Shown: positions 5,464 through 5,762 of the stretch, one piece after another
Numbering within the stretch: position 1 is the stretch's first letter
Layout: the number at the start of each line of letters is the position of its first letter
From: Firmicutes bacterium UBA2058
GTDB lineage: Bacteria; Bacillota; Clostridia; Tissierellales; Sedimentibacteraceae
DNA: 5,762 nucleotides
Direction of reading: 5' to 3'
Assembly (NCBI GenBank): GCA_002332905.1
Contig: DDAM01000051.1
Span: forward strand, 1-5,762
Notes under the pieces: model-generated
Database searches by the model: none
Seen by the model: only the letters and a program-made list of their open reading frames with translations
What the model was told of the DNA's origin: nothing
Made by a program: the position numbers and the translations under genes

Positions 5464-5515
5464 CTAATATTACGACATGTTCACGCAAGGGTCTTTGTAG
5501 GAATGTCAAGTAGGA
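5464..5515 (+). repeat. Repeat copy F, left part
   Basis: ATTACGACATGTTCACGC (5469-5486), then AAGGGTC, then one unit TAGGAATGTCA (5498-5508) and AGTAGG. It begins about 20 bases after the methyltransferase stop, as other copies do after their genes. GACA (5474-5477) and TTC (5480-5482) can pair with GAA (5501-5503) and TGTC (5504-5507). No right arm follows before the insertion sequence. Confidence 0.65.
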
Positions 5516-5520
5516 AATAG

Positions 5521-5610
5521 ATTACAACTGATTTGAATATTAGCTTTATGAGACTTTTAGATTATGGTGCAGAGATAATAATAAACACTCAATATACAGA
5601 AGTTATTTAA
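5521..5610 (+). pseudogene. Short coding remnant after repeat F
   Basis: A frame open from 5521 reads ITTDLNISFMRLLDYGAEII and ends INTQYTEVI at the TAA 5608-5610. It has no start codon with a ribosome site (the only ATG is at 5548) and looks like the tail of a longer protein. From 5611 to 5681 I see nothing beyond AT-rich sequence. Confidence 0.25.
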
Positions 5611-5681
5611 ATTGAAAAGTAAACAGAAAAGATAATCTATGGAAACATCAATTATTTTTTTGTTTTATGATGCTAAGAAAT

Positions 5682-5712
5682 AGGGAGAGTTCTTTTAAAA
5701 AGAACCCTCCCT
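5682..5712. terminator. Strong palindrome, possible terminator, abutting the IS end
   Basis: AGGGAG (5682-5687), one mismatch, GTTCTTTT (5689-5696) pair with AAAAGAAC (5698-5705), one mismatch and CTCCCT (5707-5712). This is a near-perfect inverted repeat with a GC-rich base, shaped like a Rho-independent terminator stem. A T-tract follows on neither strand, because the + side runs straight into the IS end. The IS may have inserted at the foot of an existing terminator and displaced its T-run. Confidence 0.45.
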
Positions 5713-5762
5713 GTACCGACCCCCAAAAGTTAGACCTAACAATCTAACAAGTAGGAGGTCGG
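5712..5762 (+). mobile_element. Left end of an IS3-family (IS150-group-like) insertion sequence
   Basis: TGTACCGACCCCCAAAAGTT is the terminal sequence type seen in many IS3-family elements of Bacillota. It is followed after about 40 bases by an AGGAGG Shine-Dalgarno (5753-5758), placed as expected for orfA of the transposase. The element continues past the window edge, so no transposase can be shown. The recognition rests on the terminal repeat and layout only. Confidence 0.65.
5716..5762 (+). promoter_or_regulatory. Hairpin sequestering the IS orfA ribosome binding site
   Basis: CCGACC (5716-5721) is the exact complement of GGTCGG (5757-5762). CC (5723-5724) pairs with GG (5754-5755), and GTTAGA (5729-5734) pairs with TCTAAC (5743-5748) around an 8-base loop. 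The stem buries most of the AGGAGG site. Read-through transcripts entering the IS from outside would contain the hairpin, which would block translation of the transposase. Such protection against impinging transcription is known for several IS elements; its operation here is inferred. Confidence 0.5.

Noticed and set aside
1069..5515. CRISPR array
   Set aside because: The repeats are long, variable and separated by hundreds of bases of genes, not short identical units with uniform spacers.
1..5520. A complete canonical integron
   Set aside because: No integrase gene or attI is present, and the core box consensus is met only once; only the resemblance is reported.

Overview
The window is AT-rich, with strong Shine-Dalgarno sites (GGAGG types), AGA/ATA-rich codon use and all genes on the + strand. 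This fits a low-GC Bacillota genome, most likely a Clostridium-like member of the Clostridia. It looks like an accessory region: unrelated small genes of resistance or detoxification type, each separated from the next by copies of one GC-richer, structured intergenic repeat. An insertion sequence starts at the right edge.

Layout. 1-50: right end of a repeat copy (A). 148-1014: tandem-GNAT acetyltransferase. 1069-1296: the most complete repeat copy (B). 1402-2289: second, unrelated tandem-GNAT acetyltransferase. 2335-2735: repeat copy C, interrupted by a fragment of a group II intron (C-terminal piece of the reverse transcriptase/maturase plus hairpins resembling the intron 3' end). 2830-3174 and 3192-3407: a two-gene operon of an ABM-like small protein and a Cys-rich 71-residue protein. 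3474-3502: a near-consensus sigma-A promoter. 3548-3895: TIGR04076-type Cys-rich protein. 3925-3995: repeat D (left part only). 4007-4488: decayed coding material (a frameshifted C-terminal remnant, a truncated GNAT, a short leftover frame). 4556-4640: repeat E (internally deleted). 4666-5448: SAM-dependent methyltransferase. 5464-5515: repeat F (left part only). 5521-5610: short coding remnant. 5682-5712: strong palindrome. 5712-5762: left end of an IS3-family element.

The main point is architectural. Each gene or gene group is followed, 20-90 bases after its stop codon, by a repeat in one fixed orientation, as in an integron cassette array. The repeat ends are short imperfect inverted repeats (ATAAC...GTTAT outside, TGTTYACG...CGTGAACA inside, with unequal spacers), which recalls the R/L box plan of attC sites. 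The match is incomplete. Similarity between copies continues about 25-30 bases beyond both putative outer boxes, the GTTRRRY consensus is met only by copy A, and no integrase or attI lies in the window. The safe statement is that this is a cassette-like array built on a structured repeat family that I cannot name. An attC-like recombination site, or a group II intron-derived or other non-autonomous element, are the competing explanations. The genes show no shared pathway; two intact and one broken acetyltransferase plus a methyltransferase suggest a collection of modification and detoxification functions.
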